Virus record (IMG/VR): IMGVR_UViG_3300028802_000043
Location: 1-37,575 of that record
DNA from: a virus
DNA length: 37,575 nucleotides
Reading direction: 5' to 3' (one strand)
This document shows positions 23,667 to 30,998 of the stretch, one piece after another. Under the pieces are notes generated by a model. It was not told the origin of the DNA and made no database searches. It saw only the letters and a program-made list of their open reading frames with translations. How positions within the stretch are numbered: the stretch's first letter is position 1; the number at the start of each line of letters is the position of its first letter. Position numbers and translations under genes: made by a program.

Positions 23667-25078
23667 GTGTGCATTTCCTTCGCCAGCAGTGCCATCGCAT
23701 CCTGGTACACGCGCACGCCCGCCTTACTGATCGCCATGAACGCACGGCTGCACGCGTCGGTGATGTCTTTGTGCCGGCCGTCCGGAAACGACTCGAGCTC
23801 CGACAAGAGAGCCTCGTTCCACGGGCCTTGCAACACGTCGACGTTGCCGGCCTCGACCTGCGTGCTGAACGGGCCCGCATACACGAGCTTGTCTTCGCGC
23901 GCGACTTCCGACTCGACCCAATAGCCGCTCAAAAACGACTTGGTCAACGCCACGTCGACCTTGCCGGCCTGCGCGGGGTCTTGCCATATGCAGATCTTCA
24001 CGCCGATCCCATCCTGCGCGGCGGTGTTCAACATCGCTTGCAACACCTGTGCGGGGCTGCCGCGCAGCGACTCGAGGTGCAAGATCACGATCCGCCCGCC
24101 GCGCGTGATTCCCATCTTGACCCCGCGCGTCCACGCCGGATCGGGATTCTCGATGCTGGGCTGCGTCGCGGCCTTATCCCACGCCCGCACGATCTGCACG
24201 AAGTCGGTAGGCGGCGCTGCGATCGTGCGAAACCAGGCTCGGCGGAAGTACAGGCCCGCAGCCGGGCGGATCGCCCAATTGCCGCCCTGCCCTTTGCCTA
24301 GCAGCCGCTCGCGCTCGACCATGGGTAGCGACATGAGCCGCGCGCGGTAGCCCGGATCGATCTGCAGTAAGATCTTGTTGTCTGACAGTCTGCCCAAAAT
24401 GAACGTAAACGACGTCGGCGCCACGCCTTGATCGGGGAACTGCTCGACTAGCTCTTCCGGCGTCTTCCCCCAATGGATCGTGTCGCCGATGCGATAGAAG
24501 TAGCGCACCACGCCCGAGCGCTCGGGCCGCGCGTACTCGCCGCGCTTGTCGAGCCACCACTTGATCATGGTCTTGACCCAGCTGTCCGGATCGGGATTCA
24601 TCGTAGCGCGTATGTAAGACTTGACGCCGCTAGTTGAACGACAGCGCGAGTACAGATACCAAAACTGCCCCTCGGTAAAGTGTGTGAGCTCGTCGAAACC
24701 GATAAACGAGTAGCCCTTCCCCTGGTGCGCGGTCTTCGACGTCTCATACTGCAAGTGTCCTAGCTGCACCGTCGCGCCGCTCGGGAAGGTCGCCAGATAC
24801 ATGGGCGATTCGGTGCAACGCGCGCCAAGCCGCGGATACCATTCTTTGACGAGCTCCCACAGCGAGCCGGGACCGATGAGCTGCGGCGACGTGCGGCGGA
24901 ATATGATCCCGCCGCTGCGTGGCACGTCGTGGCACCGTAGCCCCTCGAGCACGAGGCCGGCCGTCTTGCTCGAGCCGGCCTCGCCCCCATAAAACACGAT
25001 GTCAGCCGACGACGCTAGGAATCGCTCTTGCGATCCGGGTTGCGGGCCGATGCGTGTGACGGGGGCTAGGGCGGTCAT
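23663..25078 (-). CDS. terL: Terminase large subunit
   Basis: 471 residues from ATG at 25078, whose A is the last base of the upstream stop (TGATG). The ATPase domain has an unusual Walker A, GGEAGSSKT (31-39), a Walker B with catalytic Glu, YSFIGFDE (123-130), and the coupling motif RATMNPDPDSW. The nuclease domain starts at about 290: IVRAWDKAATQ (D301), then late acidic positions ICIWQDPA (D367) and FPDGRHKDITDAC (D433-D441). It cuts concatemeric DNA and drives it into the prohead. Both domains are intact and the length is in the normal range. Confidence 0.93.
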   Translation of the reverse strand: MTALAPVTRIGPQPGSQERFLASSADIVFYGGEAGSSKTAGLVLEGLRCHDVPRSGGIIFRRTSPQLIGPGSLWELVKEWYPRLGARCTESPMYLATFPSGATVQLGHLQYETSKTAHQGKGYSFIGFDELTHFTEGQFWYLYSRCRSTSGVKSYIRATMNPDPDSWVKTMIKWWLDKRGEYARPERSGVVRYFYRIGDTIHWGKTPEELVEQFPDQGVAPTSFTFILGRLSDNKILLQIDPGYRARLMSLPMVERERLLGKGQGGNWAIRPAAGLYFRRAWFRTIAAPPTDFVQIVRAWDKAATQPSIENPDPAWTRGVKMGITRGGRIVILHLESLRGSPAQVLQAMLNTAAQDGIGVKICIWQDPAQAGKVDVALTKSFLSGYWVESEVAREDKLVYAGPFSTQVEAGNVDVLQGPWNEALLSELESFPDGRHKDITDACSRAFMAISKAGVRVYQDAMALLAKEMHT

Positions 25079-25539
25079 CAGTGCATGTCCGGGGTTCGAC
25101 CATTTCGCTTCACCTCGGTTGTATATTCCTGACGCATTTCCTGGACTATCGCGCGAAAGTCTCGCGGCAGCGTGCGCAGATATACGCGGGACGCATCCAC
25201 AATATCGGGCCATTCTGGCACTGGCTGACGGGTGCCTTTCTCAGTGCGAGAACACGCAAGCAATGCGCTGCTGAAGCAGCTCTCGCTTTCGTCAGCAGTG
25301 CGTAAACCAGCATGCCTTTGCAGAAGACCCAGGATCGCGACGTCAACAACGGCTCGCAGATCTCGTTTCGTCCGCGCGTCCGCATGCGCCGTCGCAGCAA
25401 ACTCACGACCCAGCAACGTCCGGGCCTTTTGGGTTATGGCCAAAAGCTCATGCAGCAGATCACGCGCAGATGCATCCGCACGCTTTCTCACTGGCACCTT
25501 GGCACGCTTTCTCACTGGCACCTTGGCACGCTTGCTCAC
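25078..25539 (-). CDS. Unknown basic protein between terminase genes, with repeated N-terminus
   Basis: 153 residues, GTG start at 25539 overlapping the upstream stop (GTGA). The N-terminal ~20 residues are two copies of an eight-residue basic unit (KRAKVPVR, twice) followed by KRADASARD, encoded by a perfect 24-bp tandem repeat. The rest is helical: LLHELLAITQKARTLLGREF, then VAILGLLQRHAGL and PEWPDIVDASRVYL. No family was recognised. The basic head could bind DNA. Its position between the two terminase genes suggests a packaging accessory role. Confidence 0.7.
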   Translation of the reverse strand: MSKRAKVPVRKRAKVPVRKRADASARDLLHELLAITQKARTLLGREFAATAHADARTKRDLRAVVDVAILGLLQRHAGLRTADESESCFSSALLACSRTEKGTRQPVPEWPDIVDASRVYLRTLPRDFRAIVQEMRQEYTTEVKRNGRTPDMH

Positions 25540-25540
25540 G
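25481..25540 (-). repeat. 24-bp tandem repeat at a gene start (word-repeat region E)
   Basis: Two perfect copies of a 24-bp unit lie at 25481-25504 and 25505-25528, followed by a partial copy (CGCTTGCTCACG, 25529-25540). The unit contains CTCACTGGCACC and TTGGCACGCTT, the same words as in regions A, D2 and F. Because 24 is a multiple of three, the repeat stays in frame and is translated as the basic N-terminus of the gene. Confidence 0.88.
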
Positions 25541-25781
25541 TCGTGATCCCCTCTTGATCAGCCCACCAAGCCTGCAACACCAGCTTGCCGCGCGCGTGCT
25601 CGCGCGAGTCGAACACCTCCGAGTCGTCGTGCACGACTGACTTGGGTATCCACATCGTGCGGATCGCCTTGCTAGCCGCCATGAAGCGCACGCGCATCGC
25701 GATCCCGGTTTCTGCGATGCACTCCGCGCGGTCGATCACGGCTGTCCCGCTGTCGCTGTCGACGTAGTCACGCCTGCCCAT
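25536..25781 (-). CDS. Small unknown protein
   Basis: 81 residues from ATG at 25781, which follows the TerS stop by one base. That position decides the start against a longer open frame. The sequence GTAVIDRAECIAETGIAMRV, FMAASKAIRTMWIPKSVVHD and LVLQAWWADQEGI suggests a compact beta-rich fold with a strand-rich first half. Similar small proteins that match the WIPKSVVH-D pattern are found in phage and bacterial operons as single-domain unknowns. The stop overlaps the next start. Confidence 0.72.
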   Translation of the reverse strand: MGRRDYVDSDSGTAVIDRAECIAETGIAMRVRFMAASKAIRTMWIPKSVVHDDSEVFDSREHARGKLVLQAWWADQEGITT

Positions 25782-25782
25782 G

Positions 25783-26304
25783 TCAGTGGCCTTTCCCCGT
25801 GCCGTTGCCGTTGCTCTGCGCGCCCGGCTCATCCGGTCGCCTGCCGTTGTCGGGCAAATAAAACTCGACACGCGCTACAGCGTCGTCGGTGCCGCCGCTT
25901 GAGCCGCTCGAGCCACCCCCGCGGATCGTGATCGACGCCCCGCCCTGCGGCTGCTGGCCGTATGCGTGTGGGTACTTTTTTTCGAGCGACCAGCTAGCCG
26001 CTTTCCAATCGCCGCCGACAGCTGCACGCGTGATGATCGACTGCATGCGTAGCGCGTCTTGTGCTTGGGCTTGGCGCACGGCGATCGCGAAGTCGAAATA
26101 AACCCGATCGCGCTCGGGCCCTTCGCCGGCCTCGTATTTCGTGCCGCGCTCAAGCCAGTTTTGGAAGGTCGTGTAACCGATGCCGCCCGCCTCGACCGCG
26201 TACCGCAGATAGCCGCCGATCCGGATCTGACTAACGATCCGCTCCTGCACTTCTTTGGTGAGCTTCGTGGGCTGTCCACGGCCGCGCTTGCTGGTGGCTG
26301 CCAT
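25783..26304 (-). CDS. terS: Terminase small subunit
   Basis: 173 residues, ATG at 26304. The N-terminal DNA-binding region reads GRGQPTKLTKEVQERIVSQI and then GGYLRYAVEAGGIGYTTFQN-WLERG, a helix-turn-helix typical of small terminases. It is followed by an oligomerisation helix (FDFAIAVRQAQAQDALRMQS) and KAASWSLEKKYPHAYG, a frequent late motif of this family. The C-terminus is Gly/Ser-rich and disordered. It recognises the packaging site and loads TerL. A pac or cos site is expected in or near this gene but was not identified. Confidence 0.85.
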   Translation of the reverse strand: MAATSKRGRGQPTKLTKEVQERIVSQIRIGGYLRYAVEAGGIGYTTFQNWLERGTKYEAGEGPERDRVYFDFAIAVRQAQAQDALRMQSIITRAAVGGDWKAASWSLEKKYPHAYGQQPQGGASITIRGGGSSGSSGGTDDAVARVEFYLPDNGRRPDEPGAQSNGNGTGKGH

Positions 26305-26307
26305 CGC

Positions 26308-26520
26308 TTAGCCCTCTGATGGTTCGATCACGCGCGGCTTGACGCTTGCGAGTGCGCGTTTCTGCAGCCGATCGACCCACCGCAACAGCGCGTGATAACC
26401 CTCCGGCTCAAGCACGATCGTGTTCGACGGGCCGTAGCCGTTCTCAGTGGTGAGCGTGATCCGCTCGCCGTCGAAGTCGGCGTAAACCGAATCGCCTAAA
26501 TAGATTTTGTCGTCACTCAT
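26308..26520 (-). CDS. Conserved small phage protein (IYLGDSVYADFDG family)
   Basis: 70 residues, ATG at 26520. The pattern DDKIYLGDSVYADFDGERIT, LTTENGYGPSNTIVLEPEG and ALLRWVDRLQ is shared by a widespread group of small phage proteins of unknown function that are often encoded near terminase or replication genes. The beta-hairpin start and single C-terminal helix are clear. It lies three bases before TerS in the same transcript. Confidence 0.82.
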   Translation of the reverse strand: MSDDKIYLGDSVYADFDGERITLTTENGYGPSNTIVLEPEGYHALLRWVDRLQKRALASVKPRVIEPSEG

Positions 26521-26523
26521 CGC

Positions 26524-27045
26524 CTACCCCTCCCCTAGCTTGTGCCTGTAAACCACGTCCCGCGGTCGATTCGGCCGCGGCTCGCGCACCTCACCACGCG
26601 CACGAGCTCGTGCCACGTAGACCGTCTCACACGCCGTCCACGCTTTGTCGGTCCACTCGTAGTGCGACCCCTTGCGTATGTGCCGCAAGCACTCGGCGTA
26701 GTGCCCCTCGAGCAGCGGCGTGTCGCGCCGCAGACATAAGTCGCGCAACCAGGCTAGCGCTAGCGGCGATTCGTCCACGTGGAAGGTGAACTCGAGTGCA
26801 AGCGCGTCCGGATAGGGAGTCGCTAGCGTGTTCGACCGAGGCCAGCGCAGACTAAACCGCTCGACCTGCGCGCGGATCGTCTTGCTCTCATACGAATACC
26901 AATGAAACCCGAGCGAGCGACACCACGGCTTGTCTAGGGCCCACACCACGGCGTTTTGACTGCGCCACACGACGGCGTCTTGCTGACCTGCCGCCCGCAG
27001 CAGCTCGACGAAATCACGGTGTAGCGTTTCCGGTGTCGTCGTCAT
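26524..27045 (-). CDS. Unknown protein downstream of ParB-methyltransferase
   Basis: 173 residues. ATG at 27045 overlaps the methyltransferase stop (ATGA), which decides the start. Trp, His and Arg are frequent (VVWRSQNAVVWALDKPWCRS, LGFHWYSYESKTIRAQVERF), followed by ALEFTFHVDESPLALAWLRD and GHYAECLRHIRKGSHYEWTD. The ending is basic. No domain was recognised. The coupling to the methyltransferase makes a DNA-modification accessory role possible but unproven. Confidence 0.72.
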   Translation of the reverse strand: MTTTPETLHRDFVELLRAAGQQDAVVWRSQNAVVWALDKPWCRSLGFHWYSYESKTIRAQVERFSLRWPRSNTLATPYPDALALEFTFHVDESPLALAWLRDLCLRRDTPLLEGHYAECLRHIRKGSHYEWTDKAWTACETVYVARARARGEVREPRPNRPRDVVYRHKLGEG

Positions 27046-28292
27046 GGCGTCGCCGTTTGCCGCTGCGCCTTGTGTCCCGTGACGCGTTGCCAGCGCTCTA
27101 CGATCACGTCGCAGTATGCCGGCGAGATCTCGATCGCGACGCACGTGCGGTCGAGTTGCTCTGCGGCGATCAGCGTCGTGCCGCTACCGCAAAACGGGTC
27201 GTAGACGACGTCGCCGGCCTTGCCGTGGTTGCGGATCGGGCGGGCCATGCATTCGATCGGCTTTTGCGCCGAGTGCGTGGTTTCGTCGGTCGGGTCGGTC
27301 GGGCGATTCGAGATGTCCCACACGGTCGACTGCGTGTGATCGCCTGCCCACCGTGCGGAGTGGCCCTCACGCACGGCGTACCAGCAGCATTCATGTTGCC
27401 AGTGGTAGTGACCGCGGCCGACTGCGGCTTGCTGCTTTTTCCATACGATCTGCGCGCGCACGCGCATCGGCACAGCTAGCAGGTCGCTCGCTGTGATCAC
27501 CGTCGCGGCACCCTTTCCGCCGTGCCACACATAGGCAACTACGCCGCTAAATAGCTTGTATGCCTCGAGCCATGAGACGCGGTCGTCGTTTGGAATATCG
27601 CCCGAACGCTTATCCCGCCCTTGCCGATCGGGATTTCTCACGGTGCCGTTGCCGTTCGGAAGCGCGCCCGGCTCGTTCCGCCACGCCGGATCGTACTGCA
27701 CGCCATACGGCGGATCCGTGACCATGATAAACGGCTCCAGCTTGGCGCGCGCGAGCTGCACCACCTTCGGATCCGTCGCATCCCCGCACACGAGCCGATG
27801 CCGCCCGAGCAGCCACAGATCGCCCGGCTGCGTGACTGGTACTGCGGGCGGCTCCGGCGCGTCGTCGTCGGCTAGGTCGCCATTCGACCTGATCAGCCGC
27901 TCCATTTCGCGCAGGTCTTTGTCGCCCCAACCGGCGAGCATTTGATCGCCCAAATCATACGAGCGCAGCAGGTCGTGCAGTTCGGGCGTATCCCATTCGG
28001 CGAGCTCGCCGAGCCGGTTATCCGCGAGTGCCAAGAGGTGCGCTTCGCGCTCCGACAAATCGACGAATCGCACCGGCACGCGGTCGAGCTTGAGCGACTG
28101 CGCGGCCTTCCATCGGGTGTGCCCGGCGATGATCTCGCGCGTCTCGAGGCGAGCGACGATCGGCGATGCGAAGCCGAAACGCTTGATGCTTTCGGCGACC
28201 TTTACAACAGGTTCCCCGTCATTTTTCCTCGGGTTTTTGGCCCACGGCTTGAGTGTGGACGGATCGACCCATTCGGCGGCGGCATCAGTCAT
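27042..28292 (-). CDS. ParB-like nuclease domain fused to beta-class DNA methyltransferase
   Basis: 416 residues, ATG at 28292 with AAGGGA as ribosome binding site, overlapping the upstream gene by 8 nt. Residues ~8-90 form a ParB/Srx-like domain (LKPWAKNPRKNDGEPV, REIIAGHTRWKAAQSLKLD). The methyltransferase part has motif IV DPPY at 193-196 and motif I DPFCGSGTT at 365-373. This DPPY-before-FxGxG order defines beta-class amino-methyltransferases (N6-adenine or N4-cytosine). Such fusions are frequent in phages and protect DNA from host restriction or mark it for regulation. Both motifs are intact. The target sequence is unknown. Confidence 0.9.
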   Translation of the reverse strand: MTDAAAEWVDPSTLKPWAKNPRKNDGEPVVKVAESIKRFGFASPIVARLETREIIAGHTRWKAAQSLKLDRVPVRFVDLSEREAHLLALADNRLGELAEWDTPELHDLLRSYDLGDQMLAGWGDKDLREMERLIRSNGDLADDDAPEPPAVPVTQPGDLWLLGRHRLVCGDATDPKVVQLARAKLEPFIMVTDPPYGVQYDPAWRNEPGALPNGNGTVRNPDRQGRDKRSGDIPNDDRVSWLEAYKLFSGVVAYVWHGGKGAATVITASDLLAVPMRVRAQIVWKKQQAAVGRGHYHWQHECCWYAVREGHSARWAGDHTQSTVWDISNRPTDPTDETTHSAQKPIECMARPIRNHGKAGDVVYDPFCGSGTTLIAAEQLDRTCVAIEISPAYCDVIVERWQRVTGHKAQRQTATP

Positions 28293-28527
28293 CGTTGTTT
28301 CCCTTGTCAATGAACACTCGGATCCGGCCGCTATCGTCTGTCAGGTCTGCGACAGCTCTTTTGACTTCCGCCGCGAGCACCAGCACCGCCGCAGCGGTAT
28401 ACAAGCCCGCTCGCATCAGCGGCTCGGGATGCGGCGACTTTTCGCCCACCCGCTCGCGACTAAGCAGATACCTCAAGGTCTCATCGAAGCGGGCGAGCAC
28501 GACGCCGATCACCTTTCCCTCAGCCAT
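28285..28527 (-). CDS. Small unknown protein
   Basis: 80 residues, ATG at 28527. It contains VIGVVLARFDETLRYLLSRE, then LMRAGLYTAAAVLVLAAEVK (a moderately hydrophobic helix) and an acidic end (FIDKGNNDD). A membrane association is possible but the segment is short and flanked by charges. Its end overlaps the methyltransferase start by 8 nt, so it is part of the same operon. Confidence 0.62.
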   Translation of the reverse strand: MAEGKVIGVVLARFDETLRYLLSRERVGEKSPHPEPLMRAGLYTAAAVLVLAAEVKRAVADLTDDSGRIRVFIDKGNNDD

Positions 28528-28560
28528 GGTGTTTATCCGTTGTCATTTCCGCGCAATTCA

Positions 28561-28890
28561 TCATGTATTCGCTCCGCTTTTCCGCCCCACACGTCGTTTA
28601 CGCACGTTGCGCCGCGCTTCACCTAAAGCCCGCCGACACGCGGTGTCCCGATCAACGTGAAACCCTGCCCCGTGCCACTCATCCCCGCGCCACACGTACG
28701 CGATCCAGTGATCGCCGTCGTGCCACGACGCGAGCCGCCACGGCCCGCCCGCAGCCGTCCGCGGCACAGGCTCGCCGAAAATGAACATGCACCACGCGTC
28801 GGCTAGGTGGTGCCGCCACATAGCGATCCGTTTACGCGCGAGCATCACGCGCAGCGGGCTGACGCGGATCATCGCGAGCACTAGCCCCAC
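28561..28890 (-). CDS. Unknown basic protein
   Basis: 109 residues. The GTG at 28890 overlaps the upstream stop by 10 nt. The sequence has a helical N-terminus (SPLRVMLARKRIAMWRHHLA), a compact Trp-rich beta region (GGPWRLASWHDGDHWIAYVW, DEWHGAGFHVDR) and an Arg-rich helix at the end. No family was recognised. The 33 nt that follow before the next gene hold no recognised element. Confidence 0.62.
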   Translation of the reverse strand: MGLVLAMIRVSPLRVMLARKRIAMWRHHLADAWCMFIFGEPVPRTAAGGPWRLASWHDGDHWIAYVWRGDEWHGAGFHVDRDTACRRALGEARRNVRKRRVGRKSGANT

Positions 28891-30332
28891 GACTCAACCT
28901 CAACCATCCGCTCGCCGCGTGGCGCGTCTTCCGGCGCGTCCGCAGGCCGCAGCACGATCTCGAGCGCCACATAATCATTCTTCGGCGACGTCGTGCCCCG
29001 GTTCGACTTGCCAAACGACGGCCGCTTTTTTAGCCGTACTTCGCGCGTCGTCTGCGCCACTTGCCACAGCGTTTTGTAACGGTTTTGACCGTGCAGGATC
29101 GACGCCTTGAATATCCCGCACACGCGCCGCGCCATCGTGAGTGCGTGCAAAATGAAATCTTCTGCTTGCCCATCTTCGTACGGTGGATTCATCAAACACA
29201 AATCGAACATCGTGCCGCCGTCCGGCAGCCCGCCGTGCCGGAAGTCGCCGCAGTGCGCCGTGATAACCAGGCCGGCCGGCACTTGCCGATCGCGGCACAC
29301 TTTGGCGAGCCGCTTCACGTTGACGACGTCGATATCCACGCACGTGATCGCCTTGCACCCGCGCGGGTCAGCCAGGATCGGCACGATCAGCGCACCTTCC
29401 CCCGACGACGGCTCGAGTACCGTCTCGGGCCGATCCTTGCGGCTTGCCCACTCCCACAGCTGCGCGGCGAGCCAAGGCGGCGTGTACCACTGCGACCAAA
29501 GATCGCGCTTTTGCGCGGCTTCCAGCGTAATTTCTCGCTCTAGCTTCCGCACGGGGCTGCTCATGAGCACGCTTGCACCTGTGCTCACTGGCACGCTTGC
29601 AAGCGTGTCGGCTTGCACGCTGGCATCCGTGCTCATGACATCATTGGCAGCTCGAGCGGCACCGCTCGAGTCGTCGCCGGCTCCGATTTGCTGCGCTGCA
29701 GCGCCTAAAGCCTCGCCGACTTCGGGCGCGCGTTCAGCCCACAGCCCGATCAAGATCGCCGCCGACTCATCCGCCGCGCACTTTTCACCGACGATCCGCG
29801 CGGCGAGTTCCTGCTCTGCGGCGCGTATGTCGTCGCGCTGCATACGCACGTACGCGGGCCCAAGCACGAAGCGACGCCAGCGCGACGGCATGATCGGCAC
29901 GGTGCGCTTTTCTGACATGCCGGCCGCTCGCCACGCGGAGAGCCAGCGCTCGCGCGCGGCCCCAAGCGCGAGCAGCATTTCGCGGCCGCCGCCGTAGGGC
30001 GCCTCGAGCACGAGCACCAGATCGAGGCCCCCTGACTCTTGCTCCGCCCAGCGCACTATGTGCGCGACGGCTTCACCGTCCCGCGTGTCGACTTCCCCGA
30101 AAGCGGACTGAACGCCCCCCACGCGGAAAGACCAGCCCGACCGCGCCGCCGTGTCCACGGCCAGCACGGCACAGCGCCACGGCCGCGCGGCATAGCCCCG
30201 CCGCTGCACGAGCTGGGCCCGTGTCGGCTCGCGACGGCGTTTCCGCCCCGACCCACGCACGACGACTGCGCTAGCCGTACGGCGGCGTCTAGGGGCCTTA
30301 TTCAGACTTGGTTGCTTGTCGTTTATTCGCAT
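28881..30332 (-). CDS. RuvC-like resolvase domain fused to adenine DNA methyltransferase
   Basis: 483 residues, ATG at 30332, two bases after the upstream stop. After a basic head, residues ~52-210 form an RNase H/RuvC-like domain with CAVLAVDTAARSGWSF (D60), LVLVLEAP (E110) and KCAADESAAILIG (D188, E189), the acidic triad pattern of Holliday junction resolvases. Residues ~265-483 form a gamma-type adenine methyltransferase: YTPPWLAAQLWEWA, motif I EPSSGEGAL (307-315) and motif IV NPPYEDG (382-388). The linker (232-257) is translated word-repeat DNA, and the methyltransferase could start separately at the in-frame ATG (residue 257). Fusion or two overlapping products are both possible. Confidence 0.85.
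   Translation of the reverse strand: MRINDKQPSLNKAPRRRRTASAVVVRGSGRKRRREPTRAQLVQRRGYAARPWRCAVLAVDTAARSGWSFRVGGVQSAFGEVDTRDGEAVAHIVRWAEQESGGLDLVLVLEAPYGGGREMLLALGAARERWLSAWRAAGMSEKRTVPIMPSRWRRFVLGPAYVRMQRDDIRAAEQELAARIVGEKCAADESAAILIGLWAERAPEVGEALGAAAQQIGAGDDSSGAARAANDVMSTDASVQADTLASVPVSTGASVLMSSPVRKLEREITLEAAQKRDLWSQWYTPPWLAAQLWEWASRKDRPETVLEPSSGEGALIVPILADPRGCKAITCVDIDVVNVKRLAKVCRDRQVPAGLVITAHCGDFRHGGLPDGGTMFDLCLMNPPYEDGQAEDFILHALTMARRVCGIFKASILHGQNRYKTLWQVAQTTREVRLKKRPSFGKSNRGTTSPKNDYVALEIVLRPADAPEDAPRGERMVEVESWG
29561..29640 (-). repeat. GTGC/GCAC word-repeat region F inside a coding sequence
   Basis: The segment contains CTCATGAGCACGCTTGCACC (GCACGCTTGCAC at 29567-29578), GTGCTCACTGGCACGCTTGC, AAGCGTGTCGGCTTGCACGC and GTGCTCATGA, the vocabulary of the intergenic regions A-E and G. 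Here it has no stop codon and is read as MSTDASVQADTLASVPVSTG-ASV, the linker between the RuvC-like and methyltransferase domains. The ATG of MSSPVRKLE sits at its end, as repeats elsewhere end at a gene start. Confidence 0.85.
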
Positions 30333-30334
30333 AG

Positions 30335-30568
30335 CTAAAACAGCCTGGTCTGTCGCGGATCTGCCGTGCCCTCGAGTCGAGCCAGATCGGGAAGTGCCTT
30401 GAGTTCCTCGGGCGTGAAATCTGCTTTCGCGTACCAAGCGCGCCCGGTCTGCGCGTGTGTGCGGCAGCTCAAGCACCACACGCCGACGTGAAAACCACCG
30501 TCGAACGTGTGCCGGTAGTAACGCGTTGCGCCGCGATTGCAGCGCTGGCAGGCCGGTGCATCAGGCAT
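30335..30568 (-). CDS. Small Cys4 zinc-ribbon-like protein
   Basis: 77 residues, ATG at 30568 with a strong AAAGGA ribosome binding site. Two Cys pairs, CQRC and CLSC (residues ~6-9 and ~32-35), flank a Tyr/His-rich beta region (RYYRHTFDGGFHVGVW), which suggests a zinc ribbon. The second half is acidic and helical (DFTPEELKALPDLARLEG). A longer open frame upstream is mostly repeat DNA and was not used as the start. Nucleic-acid binding is likely, the function unknown. Confidence 0.72.
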   Translation of the reverse strand: MPDAPACQRCNRGATRYYRHTFDGGFHVGVWCLSCRTHAQTGRAWYAKADFTPEELKALPDLARLEGTADPRQTRLF

Positions 30569-30998
30569 GTGGATCCTTTCCGCTGTGTGAGTCGCACCCG
30601 CAGCGGACGGCTGCGGATACGCTTGCCCATGAGCCAATGAGCCCATGAGCACGCTCGCCAAGCCGGGCGGCCGCGGGATAGTCCCCGCTGGCTAGCGGAA
30701 CCATGGTTCCCGCTGGCCCGCTTACACCAAACGGCAGTGCCATTCGCGCCGCAGTTCCCGATGGTCCCGCCCCCTTAAGGGGTGCGGGAACCACGGGAAC
30801 CGCTGCGCTCTGCATGGCACGCAAAACGGGAACCGACCGCGGGAACGGCCGGGAACGGCCCGGGAACCACGGGAACCCGGAACCAATCATCCTAATCGGG
30901 GACGCCAAAATGGGCGGGAACCATCCGGGAACTCTCGTGATCGCGGGAACGGGTTCTAGAGGGGTTACAGGTTTTTCGACCCCGATCACTTTACTCAT
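30561..30998 (-). CDS. Doubtful Pro/Val-rich ORF over the iteron region
   Basis: 145 codons, ATG at 30998 overlapping the primase-helicase stop, with GGGGGGAG ~8 nt upstream as a possible ribosome binding site. The product (MSKVIGVEKPVTPLEPVPAI, then FP/VP dipeptides such as VPVVPAPLKG) mostly reflects the GGTTCCC words of the DNA and has no fold-like pattern. Its end overlaps the next gene. The start context argues for translation, the composition against a functional protein. It may be only a translated leader of the repeat field. Confidence 0.3.
   Translation of the reverse strand: MSKVIGVEKPVTPLEPVPAITRVPGWFPPILASPIRMIGSGFPWFPGRSRPFPRSVPVLRAMQSAAVPVVPAPLKGAGPSGTAARMALPFGVSGPAGTMVPLASGDYPAAARLGERAHGLIGSWASVSAAVRCGCDSHSGKDPHA
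30569..30661 (-). repeat. GTGC/GCAC word-repeat region G
   Basis: It lies upstream of the Cys4 gene and contains GATACGCTTGCCCATGAGCC, AATGAGCCCATGAGCAC (three ATGAGC words in succession) and CGCTCGCCAAGC. GATACGCTTGC also occurs in region A. The repeat core is at 30614-30661. The stretch next to the start codon holds the ribosome binding site. Confidence 0.65.

Noticed and set aside
25481-25540. CRISPR-like array
   Set aside because: The two 24-bp copies are directly adjacent with no spacer and are read as protein.
30751-30805. Simple rho-independent terminator after the primase gene
   Set aside because: The dyad is large and GC-rich, but neither side has a T-run, and it is part of the iteron field.
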